The translations under genes were made by a program, and so were the position numbers. From assembly GCF_041381155.1 (NCBI RefSeq), contig NC_091145.1:39695882-39759881 (forward strand): a DNA stretch of 64,000 nucleotides, given 5' to 3'. The stretch is from Argopecten irradians. Lineage: Eukaryota > Mollusca > Bivalvia > Pectinida > Pectinidae. The notes beneath the pieces were generated by a model. It saw nothing but the letters and a program-made list of their open reading frames with translations, made no database searches and was not told the origin of the DNA. This document shows positions 34,808-46,769 of this stretch, piece after piece. Position 1 is the first letter of the stretch, and every line of letters begins with the position of its first letter.

Positions 34808-35320
34808 AAGTGCGTTGATAAAGGCCGATTAGGTCATGTCTTAAACACCTTCGTTGCGGATTACACCTTTAGCCAAGTACATGAAGATGACGGCCCATCG
34901 TTTGGAATGAGCTAGGCCACCTTTGTCCTCCTCGAGGTGACTTGCCAGGGGCCGAAGACATCGAGACCGACGAACATGAAGGGCGTAGAAGGAGTGACAC
35001 GGGCCAATGGTGAGTCTGACATCTTTTGATCCATAAGTTGGCCCTGAGCTTACGGCATTTTACGCAATGGTGGATAGTCGAGTTTACGAGACGTCGAAAT
35101 CCGACTATTCAAAATCCATAAAATGTCGACCTTGGTGTTCGGTGGATGCGTGGTAGTATCGCAATGTGGCTTCTACCAGGAATGACAATGGGGTTCAGTT
35201 TATTTTGATTCGAAATATCCTCAAATCGGTTCAGTTGTCCTCCAACTCTAATGATATCGGTCGAATTAATGTATGGTGAACGCGAAATGAATTTGAACGG
35301 AGAAATTCTCAAACCGATGC
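34808..35320 (-). pseudogene. BEL/Pao integrase N-terminal zinc region
   Basis: Fragments read IIRVGGQLNRFEDIS, NPIVIPGRSHIA and then, in another frame with stops, KMSDSPLARVTPSTPFMFVG followed by LDVFGPW. These are the conserved blocks between RNase H and the integrase core in this family. Several stops and frameshifts are present. Confidence 0.8.
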
Positions 35321-35748
35321 GAGTCGAGGTTAATGGCTTGCTTCTTCGATGTATTGGTTTTCACAACCTTGACAAGGGGTCTGTTTAGAATTGATTAGAT
35401 TGTCAGAATCCTTGTTGACCTCGTCTTCCACAAAATTCGAAAGTGTCAAGAATGGAGGTCCTTTCAGACAGACGCTCCCTTGGATTTTAGTTGACGGAAT
35501 GGAACGTGTACCCTGATCGGTAGGATTCTGGTCTTATGTACAGCCACTGTTGTGCTGAAGTGATCCTCCTGATGCGTTCTACCCTGTTAGCAACGTAGAC
35601 GTAGAATCTTCTGGTTGTGTTAGGGATGTACCCACGGACTTCTTTGAAGTTGGGGTGATTCGGGGTCGAAGTTCAAGTCCTTTAGGTCTTGAACTAAATC
35701 GTCCGAAGGAAAGGCGTCCATGACCATAAGAGAGTTTGACGATATTAT
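35321..35748 (-). pseudogene. Probable RNase H and connection region of the BEL/Pao element
   Basis: Lies between clear RT and integrase blocks on the same strand. Reading is too broken for motif-level support; assigned by position only. Confidence 0.4.
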
Positions 35749-36300
35749 TTAAAGACGGAGATTGCCTCCCTCAAGGAGAGATCTCTGTGCTCTTTCCAGG
35801 AGGTCGATCGCTGATTCGGTATCGGGACGGGATGATAGGCCATCATCGACGTAAAAATTGTCATTGACGAATTCATAAACGTCCTCACTATATATGTCTT
35901 TGTTCATTTCGACCGATTTCCGAAGGCCATGGCTGGGAAAGGGCGTTGCCAACGTATGTACCTTCATCCGGTATTCAGTCAGCGGTTTGTCTTTTCAGAA
36001 TGCCAGAGAAACCGAAGGAAATTCCTATTATTTTCCGTAACAAAGAAACGTGAAACATTTTTTGAATGTCTGCTACAAAGGCCACTCTTTCCTTGCGAAA
36101 ACGAATGAGAATACCGAGAAGGCTGTTGGTGAGGTCAGGTCCTGTGAGAAGAGCACTGTTGAGAGATATAGAGACGCCTTGAAACGTGGCCGAGGAGTCA
36201 ATTACAACGATAATCTGTTAGGTCTTCTTTTTATGGTATACTTCAAATATGGGTAAATACCATTGTTCCATTGAGTTCGAGACAGGTGGCGCTATCTCTG
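35749..36300 (-). pseudogene. BEL/Pao reverse transcriptase fragment
   Basis: The frame at 35749-35967 reads VYEFVNDNFYVDDGLSSRPD and then LLERAQRSLLEGGNLRL. YVDD is the polymerase active-site box and the flanking residues are typical of BEL/Pao. Upstream sequence to about 36300 is part of the same domain by position but frame-broken. Confidence 0.85.
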
Positions 36301-36576
36301 CATGACCACCATTCAACATGCTCTTCATGAACAAACAAAAGTGTTCCTTTTTTCTGGGTTTCTTCTGAGGTCTCGAGTCAAGGACATGGCTCTATCCATG
36401 GCTTGTGACTTATTGTTCGGAAGGGGCTGTCCGTTGCGGCGAGAGGGGCTTCTAAGTTTCCGTTTTTATTTTATATTTTTTTCATTTTCTTTCCATGATT
36501 TCAATAAATTTTCTATCATCGACGGAAAGGCCAGGCTTGTCGTCATCGTTTGAGGTCCTACGAAAGACCGAGTAAT

Positions 36577-36768
36577 TTACGTGGAGTGAGGTTGTGTATT
36601 CAAAAAACATTCAAAGAAGCTTGTGGTAGCTATCGACCTGTTACTTTGATCATCTATAACAACATAAAGGAGGATGTGGCGTTCTGGAGATTCTTCGGGT
36701 AGCCTCTCGCAAGAACTGTCTTTGCACATGATTTTACGTTTTTGTTTTTGCCGCACAACTATGTGCAT
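36577..36768 (-). pseudogene. BEL/Pao aspartic protease fragment
   Basis: Contains HILLYVVIDDQSNRSIATTS followed by FFECF. The D-Q-S-N-R-S block is the conserved BEL/Pao protease region. Only about 60 codons are readable. Confidence 0.75.
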
Positions 36769-36836
36769 TTGGCGTTAAAATGATGAAATAGCTTTGCTTG
36801 GTAGATCCTCCCAACCATGGTCGCTCATTATGTTGG

Positions 36837-37255
36837 TTACGGAAGGTTGTTCTTTAGTACTCGTGCTAGTGGGGCTAGAAACGTGTAGGGCGTACAGTGC
36901 GAAGTACTTTTACAGCGCAAAGGTTTTTCTTTGCAATCTTTCGCAATATGTCTATTTGCCTTGCAACACCAAAAACAGATACCATTTCCTTCATAAACTG
37001 GTGCCTTTCTGTGATTGGTTTTTGTTGGAAGGCTCTGCATTCATTGAGGGTAAGTCTAGTATTATGAATAGGACACAGGTTCTCGTGTTGAATAGAAGCT
37101 TGTAAACTGTTATCACTCTTGGATGGAATGTCCGTTTTCCTTGCAGACACGACAGGAATAGTCGATTTCTTGCCTTTCTCGGTGTGTACCTGAGTTTTGT
37201 TTGCTTTTTTGTAAATTAGAATTGGATCATTGGCTCGACTACTTAATTCGGGCAC
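36837..37255 (-). pseudogene. BEL/Pao zinc-knuckle region
   Basis: Two overlapping frames each hold part. One has CPIHNTRLTLNECRAFQQK; the other, shifted, has GICFWCCKANRHIAKDCKEK, a CCHC-like knuckle with the Cys-Cys typical of BEL gag ends. A frameshift near 37000 separates them. Confidence 0.8.
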
Positions 37256-37309
37256 ATAGTTGCGCGATTGCGCGATCTGTCCACTTGGATTGCATGTAGG
37301 AGGAAGTTT

Positions 37310-38289
37310 CTAAACAATAGGAGTTACGCCGACTGATGAGTCGCAGTAGGCCATGAGTGAACAGTTGTTCTCTTGCTCATTTATTGATTCAATCTCTGAT
37401 AGGATATCCGCTTGGTCGTATAGGCGCTTTGAGTCTTTAATATTAAGTTTGGGAAAGTGTGTGAGCTTATCGCGCATTGGAAGCCTCAACAAGTTCTGGG
37501 GTACCATATCTCTTGTCAAGTCGTTGCTAAACCTTGATGAGTTCGGAATTAGAAGATCTAATAAGGTAAGATTCCTAATTGTGATTAAAGTCCATTCGCT
37601 CGGATTTAACTGGCCTAGGTATGTAAGTCGAGGGGTCATCATGGCAGATGCTGGGCGTAGTAACCACTCTTGGGTGTACGATGACCTGGGTTTGGCAGAG
37701 AATGAGATGCAGTGGTAGAGAGGAGTTGTGGCGATGTATAGGTGTGAGAGGCACATGTTCACAGCCTCAGTGGTTCGATGACGGAGCATAGGGGTGCATA
37801 TCCGTTGGTTTCCAACATGGTTGCTTAGGAGGACTGAACTCCTGAGCCCTGAGTCCAGTTCTGGCACGGAGCTCAATCTGGTATTACTGTCGCCTTCAGA
37901 ATCTTCTCCATAGACTCTTAGATTTGCTTCAGCAGCTGCGACCTCCATTTTCTGATTTAAGAAAGGAATGTCTGCAGTGAGTTGTGCCTTCTTTCTGTCA
38001 GATGTGGCTTTATATTTTGATTCTTCCTCCTGCAGTATAGCTCTCTGCAGCTTCAGTTTGTGCTTAAGTTTTTCGAAGTCTATGCGAGCTTTAGCTTCCA
38101 GTGAGTAGGCTCTGTGCCTAGCAAGGCTTGAGCTGGAGTTACTTCGTATGTTGCTACCAGTATTATTACATCATTCAGATGACTCCTGTAATACACTGAG
38201 AGATTTACTAGTTTTAATTGAGGGGGTTTGTCCACAGTGCCCTTATTGCTAGAACAAATGTGGTCCATCTCATTTAAAACTGTAGACAC
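37310..38289 (-). pseudogene. BEL/Pao gag fragment
   Basis: The 212-codon frame at 37310-37948 contains KLNIKDSKRLYDQADILSEI and a preceding Glu/Ala-rich piece (MEVAAAEANLRVYGEDSEGD). Sequence above it, to about 38100, reads like the Lys/Gln-rich coiled region normal before it. Disrupted by frameshifts. Confidence 0.7.
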
Positions 38290-38544
38290 TTTAGCTTCAA
38301 TACTACTGTGTATTATCTGTTGTGACGTGTATTCAAGTCTTATCTGTATTTTTTCTCTCTCTCAAGGAATTCCATAAAACAATGTATATGAGAAGCATAG
38401 ATCTCGGCTATATGAAGACGATTTTTACGGTGTTGAAACACAATGCTCCTGTCAGTTTTTAAACTGGTGGCATAGTACAGGATTACACTTTCTAAGTCAT
38501 TGCGAATAGATCTTACTTTAGCGGTATATTTCTGTACTTCAGGT

Positions 38545-38883
38545 TCATATATACCTTGAGCTTTTTCTGTAATTTCGTAGCTTACTTTTCCTCCGATTTA
38601 TTGTGTGACGGTTCAGCACTGAGCTGGTTCTGGAAACAGAATGATCAGGGAAAGTTTCTGAGGTAAGTTCGTTATCATTGGGCCGCGAGGCACAAGTAAA
38701 CGTAATATCACTCATGTTTGGGGCGAGATGACTGGGGGGTTCAGTATGACGAGTCCTACGTTCGTCTAGGTTTTTACTGTACTGACAAAATCTGGGTTCT
38801 AAGATTTCTAATCGTTTATTCAATTTCTCTTGAATTGCCAGCATCTCTGTCCTGAGACAAAGTAAAAATTGTAACAGAAACAA
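38545..38883 (-). pseudogene. BEL/Pao gag N-terminal fragment
   Basis: Contains LRTEMLAIQEKLNKRLEILE, a coiled-coil-like start. The same segment occurs at 33900-33985 with a few substitutions. Probably the gag start; function unproven. Confidence 0.5.
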
Positions 38884-39195
38884 ACATAGTATTAACCTGC
38901 AGTAGTGTGTAACACATGTTTTCAGCCGACGCTGAATTAAGTTATAGCTAGGTAAACAACGAGGTATGATATTAGAAATGCAAATTATAGAATTAGAGAT
39001 AAAATCACAATCATAGTTTGTTTTTACCGTTTAGACTATAAGAGACTCTCTTGTAAACAATGTTCGAAATTCTGTCCAAATATGAAGGTTCTTTTACCCC
39101 TTTTTCGTATGGTCGATAATTAAATCCACTTCCGGAACCAGACTTCGTAATGGGTATTCCGAAATTCAAATTATTTACGTAAGGTGAGACACGAC

Positions 39196-39279
39196 AGTGT
39201 ATTACATTTGTTTTCTCGGCGTTGATTGGTCAATTAAGTTCCTGGAGCCAATCAACGCCGAGAAAACAAATGTACTACA
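39196..39279. repeat. 33-bp hairpin with one mismatch (26-bp perfect core)
   Basis: The core arms acatttgttttctcggcgtt plus gattgg (39203-39228) and reverse complement (39247-39272) enclose an 18-bp loop; pairing extends 7 bp outward with one mismatch. It lies at the outer end of the BEL/Pao remnant. Confidence 0.95.
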
Positions 39280-40238
39280 CACATACTAACATGACGGCTG
39301 AAAGAAAGAGAATACATATAAACAACTGTACTACGTTGTTTTCATATCCTGTTATTGCATCTTGTTAAAGTTGTCTCCCTTGTGTGGTTACCGTTGTTAC
39401 TGTAGTTTCAGTCACACACGCACATAGAATATGTAACATCTATCGAATCTAATTTGAAATCATCCAGCCATCGAAAATCTTTGTTTTATATTAAATTATA
39501 TAACATATCGTATACGTTTCGTATAATTACATTATTTTTGGGGAAACGTGACATATCGCTTCCTTTGTTTACGGATAAACTTGTTGTGTGTGTTTCCATA
39601 CCGTCTGCACACAGCAGAACACTGTTGATACCTCGGATACCACATCGTTGGGCAGTGGTAAGTAAACCAATTATATTTCACCCAAAAGGTAGAGCAAAAA
39701 CATAAAACATATAACTTTATTTGACGATTGGATGTCGATTGTATGCGTGATGCAAACGTTTTGAATTTGTTCCCAGTTGTTCATATATATATACATGTAT
39801 CACGCATATTATATCATTAGTATTTCCGACATGTTGACCCATCAGTGCATTTCAAAAGGTTGCTGTCGTCAAAAATCTGTAGATTCTCAGTAGGGTGTCG
39901 CTATCTGAATCTCACCCTTAAATTGATAATGACTTTCGTTTTCGAGACATTTTCTGTTTAAAGAGGTAATAAAGACGAAATACTTAGGATTAACAAACTG
40001 TTTTAATCCACAAGCCTTTTATATATATTTTGTCATTCTGAGCAGTTTTCCTTTTTTCCATAGAGTCTATTTATGAATATATATATATAAGTAATTAATA
40101 CTAATATACGTAACAACTTTGACGAATTAGATTACAATTACAGCATCCATATCACAGGGTTTGCCAACGCCATAATGACCCCAAGATTATACATCATGAT
40201 CTACATTAGCCAACACCTCATACATAACAAACGGTTAA
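39280..40238. other. No supported gene
   Basis: AT-rich. A donor-like gtaagt at 39660 follows ccacatcgttgggcagtg and an acceptor-like cacacagcag lies about 45 bp before it; a tiny exon is conceivable but unsupported. Confidence 0.35.
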
Positions 40239-40484
40239 TTATTTGTATTTTGAAGACGAACGTCTAAAACCAAAGCGCTCTACAGGACAATTAGCATGTA
40301 TTACACCCATAATGACTTCATAGGAACAATGGAGCATTTCATTGTTTGAGAAGACGCAGTAATTAATGATTGATATAAGGACCTGATCTGGTGCTATATT
40401 TAGGTGATTGACAATGTAATTAAAGACTTGTGGTGGTAAATCTGTGAATTTTATTGTGTCAACTGTCGTTAAGGACATGGTCAA
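40239..40484 (-). CDS. Hypothetical 81-aa open frame
   Basis: The frame starts MTMSLTTVDTIKFTDLPPQV and continues with a Leu/Ile-rich stretch (FNYIVNHLNIAPDQVLISII) before a basic C-terminus. The LPPQVFNYIVNHL part loosely recalls an F-box-like helix, but this is weak. It has balanced composition, unlike most chance frames here. No splice or promoter evidence supports it and it may be chance. Confidence 0.22.
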   Translation of the reverse strand: MTMSLTTVDTIKFTDLPPQVFNYIVNHLNIAPDQVLISIINYCVFSNNEMLHCSYEVIMGVIHANCPVERFGFRRSSSKYK

Positions 40485-43270
40485 AGTGAGTGTGATGTAT
40501 GTTGGGAGGAGTACGGGCGTGATGTTCTAATGATAATAGGCTTGTATGTCTAGGTGTGTCCATCATGGTAAAATACATGATCTGCTAGCCACCAGGTTGT
40601 AATGACGACGATTTGTCAGTGATTTAAATAAGGACTAACTAAACAACTGTCAAATGACTGCTTCGTGGTGGTTTCGTGTATAGCTTATATAATGTTGATA
40701 TAATGACGTAATGAGATGCACACATTTGTATACTGCTGACATACGTGTGACCTTGTGCTAGCACGAGATAAAGGGTCACACTTCCAGGGAATCATGGTGA
40801 TCTACAACATATACATATTCTCCTTTTGATTAATTAAATCATTAGTTAAATGTGTTAAACAATCCATCTCATTGCTTTCTAATTGGAAGACTAATGTTAA
40901 TGGTATGATGGTTAAATGTGCAGGTCTCTGTGACACACGAACAGAGTGAAATGTGGCTGCTTAACAGAGTGAGTGACGGAGAAATGTACTAGAATCGTAG
41001 TCTTTTATCAGGACCTAAAGAGAGAGAAGACCATGTCGATAATGACATCATGAATATGTGATAGAGGACCCCGATTATGTCACAAATTGACGTCACATCT
41101 TGACGTGACAGAGCCAATATTTCAATAGCATAAGACTTATCTTTAGCATCGATAATGGATGCGGGGACATCAGATTAAAACGTGTAAGATTTCCCACTGC
41201 CACCAGGACGAAACGCCAGTGGATTATTTGTTCCATTGAAATGATCCTGGTGACGTTCAATGAAGGTATAGTATTTTAGTCAGTTTTAAACTGGTAAAAA
41301 TAATCTGTTTATTTACAAAATTGTTTTTCTATTGCTGTCTTATATTATATTTACAATTTTGTATAACACCTTACTAAACCTAATCAGGTATTCGTGGTGA
41401 TTTACATATAGTTGAAGGTCTGGTAGAGTTCAATTTACAAACAGTTTCCCTTTGCCAATTGTATTTCTAAGTCAGTTATCAAATTATGAACCCAATACAA
41501 CGTGTAAACTATGTATATATTGTGAGCGCTAAGGCAGCTTTTACTGTTTTTGTTTTAAAATTGTTTCGAGAAATTGGGACCTGGTAAGTCACAAAAATAG
41601 CTTCCTTAGTTATTCGAAACCAATACATCATTTAATCTATGTCTTGGTGCTCTGAAGATCAACTATTATATCGCGTCTGCATTCTTGTGATATTTGTTAA
41701 ATGTGTATAATTCGTATACACGGGTGTACAAATACATTGTGATCCAGATATTGCAAGTTATAAAACCGGTCATTTGTCTTGTGAACATGTCAGGATATCG
41801 GGCCGACCATCACTTTGCCATTGAAACTTATAAGTGACAATTATATAAACAGTAAGTGTATCTGCCTAGATTAATGCGTAAAATTCGAGCCCAGGATAAT
41901 TATTCATTTGAAATTGTCTTTCTTCGTCGTCAAAATTATTTCTTATATGTATAATTATACATTTCTATATATTCAAATCACAAAACATTCCAATATCTTA
42001 CTTCTGCTATGTTGTCCATATAAATATACTACAATACATTGCGATGTTATATAATTTTGTACTTAATGAACTCCTTAAAGGTTAAAAGGTACATAGTTCC
42101 ACCCATTGTTTACTGTTATGTTTATTTGATTACATGCGTGTTACTCATTCCTATAATGGCCAACATAGATAAATTTTATGTTTATGTGGTCTTATGTGTT
42201 TATACATCACTGTAATATGACGTCACATACAAATAGGTGTTCCATCGGAACTACGCAGACTTGGTGACGTCATAGTTTCTGTCACACATTTACATGTATG
42301 TTTATTTATTAGTCGTACTTGATGTAGGTTCTCTACTAATCAGCAGTGCGTCGCTCGTCTGTTATCCCATCTCCTCACTTCTACCTCTGGGTATTGATTA
42401 TAACACGTTTATGTAAGTAAAACAACAGTTGGGATAATTTCAAACGACAACAAATTACATGTACGTGCTAGCTACGTCATGTACGTCCATTCAAGGCACA
42501 TTTTTGCACTCTCAACGCCACAAGGAAAAACCATTATCTTTTTATCAGGTATGTATTACTTTTACTTAGTCATTAACATACATAGGGTATTATACACGTT
42601 CTTAGACATGTTGTACATTCAATCATAATTCTGTATTTTGGTCGTTGGTATCGGGTACATTATATAGTGATAAAACTGTTCTTTGACTGTCATGAGACCT
42701 TGACCCTCCAATGGCTCCAGTGAGTATATGCTTTTGAAATTATTTAACTTCATAGTTTATCATGATAACGTTCATTCAAAATTTCAATATTGTTTAAAAA
42801 AAAATAACCTTGACACTAGCCACAAATAAAACTAATGTGTTAGTTAATGTCAAAAGTGTAATGGGTTGTCTCATAAACGTTCACGGTGTCATAAGCTATT
42901 TTTCAGGCTAATTAAAAGGCTATTATGACAATGTGTGTATAGGACCATTAATGTCTGGTTGGGGGCTACCGAGTGCTACCTTTGACTTAGACGTGTAGTA
43001 GACAGAAGGTTTACAAGCCTATACTAAAAATGACTATCCTACTTAACTTTTTACTTGATTACAAATTAAAGGGAAGAAGTTAGCTACACTGTAAAACATA
43101 AATATGTAAAGATATGTTTATTAAGAAAAAAAATTGCAAGATACACTTTATAAGCATGATTTATGTATTTATCAATACAAATGATTTACATTGTATGTTT
43201 ATTTGAACGCAAGTGATTTAAAACACACATATTTGTTTTAAACAATATTCACTTAACTATGATGCATGAA
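40485..43270. other. No supported gene
   Basis: AT-rich with scattered gacgtca phrases (41085-41110, 42220-42270). Donor-like gtaagt at 42413 and gtatgt at 42549 follow slightly GC-richer blocks and could be untranslated exons of a downstream gene; nothing stronger. Confidence 0.4.
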
Positions 43271-43274
43271 CTAT

Positions 43275-44430
43275 GAAAATAAACTTTATTTTAACTGTAA
43301 TAGCAAAGTAAAAATTATCTATAATAACAAAGTAGACTTTATATTAACTATAAAAGCTAAGTAAACTTTATATTAACTATAAAACAAAGTAAACTTTATA
43401 TCAACTTTAAAAATAAAGTAAACTTTATATTAACTATAAAACAAAGTAAACTTTATATTAACTATAAAAAAACAAGGTAAATTTTATATTAACTATATAT
43501 ATAACCAATGTGAACTTTATATTAACTATAAAAATAAAGTAAACGTTATATTAACTATGAAAACAAAGTAAACGTTAACTATAATAACCAAGTAAACTTT
43601 ATATTAACTATAAAAAATAAAGTAAAATTTATATTAACTTAAAACAAGGTAAACTTTATATTAACTCTAAACACAAAGTAAACTTTATATTGATTATAAA
43701 AAAGTAAGCTTTTTATAAACCATGAAAACAAAGTAAACGTTATCTATAATAACCAAGAAAACTTTATATTATCTATAAACACAATGTAAACTTTATATTA
43801 ACTTTAAAAACAAAGTAAACTTTATCTATAATAACCAAGTAAAGTTTATATTAACTATAAAACCACTGTTAACTTTATATTAACTATAAAAATAATGTAA
43901 ACGTTATATTAACTTTAAAAACAAAGTTAACTTTATCTATAATAACCAAGTAAAGTTTATATTAACTATATATATAACCAATGTTAACTTAATATTAATT
44001 ATAAAAATAAAGTAAACTTTAAATTAACTATAAAATAAAGTAAACTTTATATCAACTATAAAACAAGGTAAACTTTGTATTAACTATAAACACAAAGTAA
44101 ACTTTATATTAAATATAAAAACAAAGTAAACTTTATATTAATTATAAAAACAAAGTAAACTTTTTATTAACTATGAAAACAAAGTAAACGTTATCTATAA
44201 TAACCAAGTAAACTTTATATTAACTATAAACACAATGTAAACTTTATATTAACTTTAAAAAACAAAGTTAACTTTATCTATAATAACCAAGTAAACTTTA
44301 TATTAACTATAAAACCACTGTTAACTTTATATTAACTATAAAAATAAAGTAAACTTTATATTAACTATAAAAGCAAAGTAAACTTCATATTAACTATAAA
44401 AATAAAGTAAATTTTATATTAACTATAAAA
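43275..44430. repeat. AT-rich ~29-bp tandem array with ~450-bp higher-order repeat
   Basis: The unit is aaagtaaactttatattaac plus tataaaaac, with many variants, over 1.15 kb. A block holding ctataataaccaagtaaa, cacaatgtaaac and accactgttaac at 43741-43900 recurs in the same order at 44191-44355, about 450 bp on. There are no coding features. Confidence 0.93.
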
Positions 44431-45220
44431 CATTATACTCACCTTACCTAAATATAACTTACATCACAAAAGTATCACTTTTTAAAAACCTGTATGGAAA
44501 GGTCTAGCATAGACTAATGTCATCTCCTACTAACTTTTTTTCTGATAAACTGTAATACGTTACATGTAATAATGAAATAATAATTCATGTTTTGACAATA
44601 AATAGCGATAGATCCCTTATTTTTGTGTCTTGATAAAGGGACAAATCTGTATTAATACTTAACAATATGTTTCATCCGCATTGTTGTAATCACCTTGTCT
44701 CTTAATTAGCTAGACAGCCATACTTCAGATGTGGGTCATACCTTACATACATCTATATGCTATCTCTGACACAGTGACCTATTGCATAATAAGATGTATA
44801 TAGAGGGTATTTATCAGTCGCGCTGTGTACGTGAAAAGGATGAGAATATCAATATGAGTTTGAGCAGTCGCTCAATACCCGGACATCCTTTAAATGCAAT
44901 CAATATAATATATGCATTACCAAATAAAAATATTAACATAAACATTATTGCTGTATATACTTATTTTGAAAAAAAATATGTATCTTCAATGATTTAATGT
45001 TTAATTAAACAAGATTATCGTAATAGCAAGGTATTTTTTGTGGCGAATTGATATTAACATTACATAAGGTCACCAATAACGATTCTGTAGATAATCTAAT
45101 ATCACGAAAGTATAAAGCTGACAAATATATTTCTTATACTGGTTAAAGCTGCTTAAAACTTAGCTCAATTAATGCATCTGTTGACCTGAACCTACCAGAC
45201 ACATCTTTTATTGTATTTTT
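44431..45220. other. No supported gene
   Basis: AT-rich, no recognised feature. A 71-codon frame at 44782 is unsupported. Confidence 0.4.
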
Positions 45221-45310
45221 GTTCAAATCCTGAATTTTAAAGAAAAGTTGAACTTCTGTTATTAGTTAATAACAGAAGTTCAACTTTTCTTTAAAATTCA
45301 GGATTTGAAC
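45221..45310. repeat. Perfect 44-bp palindrome with a 2-nt centre
   Basis: The left arm 45221-45264 (starting gttcaaatcctgaattttaa) is exactly reverse-complementary to 45267-45310; the centre is gt. A partial echo of the arm (ttttaaaggaaaagttg) follows at 45320-45337. Such length without mismatch is rare. Confidence 0.97.
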
Positions 45311-45529
45311 AATAAGTGATTTTAAAGGAAAAGTTGGTTAATCCGGCAGTAAGTATTACGTAAGGAACTGACACAAAATAATGTGGGTCAATAGGAAAAT
45401 TTATTGCTTGCCAGAGGCATTTCATTGAAGTGGGTCAATCGAAGGCTGTAAATTATACGGCTGTTGCACTTGAGTCTTTAATCTGAAATCAGGTCTCAAT
45501 CAAGCGTTATGCCAACACTAAAACACTCT

Positions 45530-45629
45530 GTGGTCATGTCAGACAGGCGAGGAGCGGTGGATGACAACTTGAATAATCAGCTGTAACGGCCGGGAGTTGA
45601 TGCACCTACGTCTGTCTAGGGTTCCATAG
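45530..45629 (+). other. Candidate untranslated exon (donor at 45630)
   Basis: A GC-richer block with gacaggcgaggagcggtgga ends gttccatag and is followed by gtaaga. No open frame is convincing. It could be a first exon of the chitin-binding gene 10.7 kb downstream, on the same strand; inference only. Confidence 0.18.
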
Positions 45630-46769
45630 GTAAGACACTACACCATCATGTTCTGTCATCACTAAAGATTCCTTACATTTTGATACGTTATTTTAATTAT
45701 ATTTATAAGAGTTAGAGACATTTAATCCTTATTGATTTCAAATCGTTACGCCTATAAATTATCTTATATAAATATCAACCGTTCCTAAATGTTCTTTGAT
45801 GTCTTATTTAATGGAAGTTTTTGCACAAGCAGTGAATTTATCGATACATAAATTTGATGTTTTTAAATAAAAGCAGACAAATGACTTCTTCTAAGACTGA
45901 GTAGGCTTCTTTTAGAACATATCTGTTTGTTAATAGTTCAGAAGCGCTTATAACTATCGTATTAGAAACTCTTAGAAGTTCTTATAAACCAATCACCAAA
46001 GATATTTACATCAAACTATACATTTCAGTGTACTGATATTACAGAGCATCTAAGATTTAATCGCAAAGTTGAAACATGCTACGAGTGCGTAATAAAGTGA
46101 TATTTACTATGGAACTATGGCATAAGTTTGGTTACTACCATCCTTTCAATGATTTATATGCACATACATTAAAAAGCTTTCTTTTTTTTGCATGTGAATG
46201 TAAAACGGATTTGATAAATTTGCAGATTCGTAAAAAGGTAATTAAAAACTTTCTAATTGAAGCGACATAAGAATGTTTTTGTGAAAAAATTTGAGTAATT
46301 GATTTTTATACATGAAAACAATATTCCAAAATCGGCGTTTTTAATCATAAAAAAAATCGAAAAAAGAACGAAGCTATTTTCGGAACTATATTATGTGTTG
46401 CCTTGGTGAGAAAAGAACTGACTGGCGACTGTTCCGTTGGTGTTCATATGTATACGATAACTGATACAATGTTGCAAAATTTGTATAATAATATTATACC
46501 GAATATATAGAATTTGACTTTTTTCAACAGCGGAAATTTTAAATTGGTGAACGTAAATATAAGGATCGATTATTAATTTTGTTGCTTGCATTGACTGATG
46601 AAGAAAGTTAATCTCGTGCATATGGTACATGAACTGCTTCGCAGTTCACTTCATTTGCATGCAATGCAAGTAACGAAATTGACAATCAACCCTTAAATAA
46701 AGCGCAGGTTCGATAGACATATGAGAATAGCGTTTTCGTGTTTTAATCTAGCATTAATACATTAATGAA
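45630..46769. other. No supported gene
   Basis: AT-rich; two open frames of 64 and 79 codons have no recognisable features. Confidence 0.4.

Larger units (their letters stand above)
33890..39200 (-). mobile_element. Decayed BEL/Pao-type LTR retrotransposon
   Basis: Fragments on the minus strand follow the order gag, zinc knuckle, aspartic protease, reverse transcriptase, integrase zinc domain, integrase core and DUF5641, which is the BEL/Pao order. Every domain is broken by frameshifts or stops, so the element is inactive. A ~90-bp piece of the gag start (38778-38868) is duplicated at 33897-33985, and 39155-39195 resembles 34003-34045 at about three quarters identity. This hints at two truncated copies or a rearranged end rather than a simple pair of LTRs. 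Exact LTR borders could not be set. Hairpins with 26-bp perfect arms lie just outside both ends. Confidence 0.85.

Noticed and set aside
44782..44997. 71-codon frame
   Set aside because: Asn/Ile-rich AT-driven sequence with no domain or splice support.
45221..45232. gttcaaatcc resembling a tRNA B box
   Set aside because: Part of the perfect palindrome; no A box or cloverleaf nearby.
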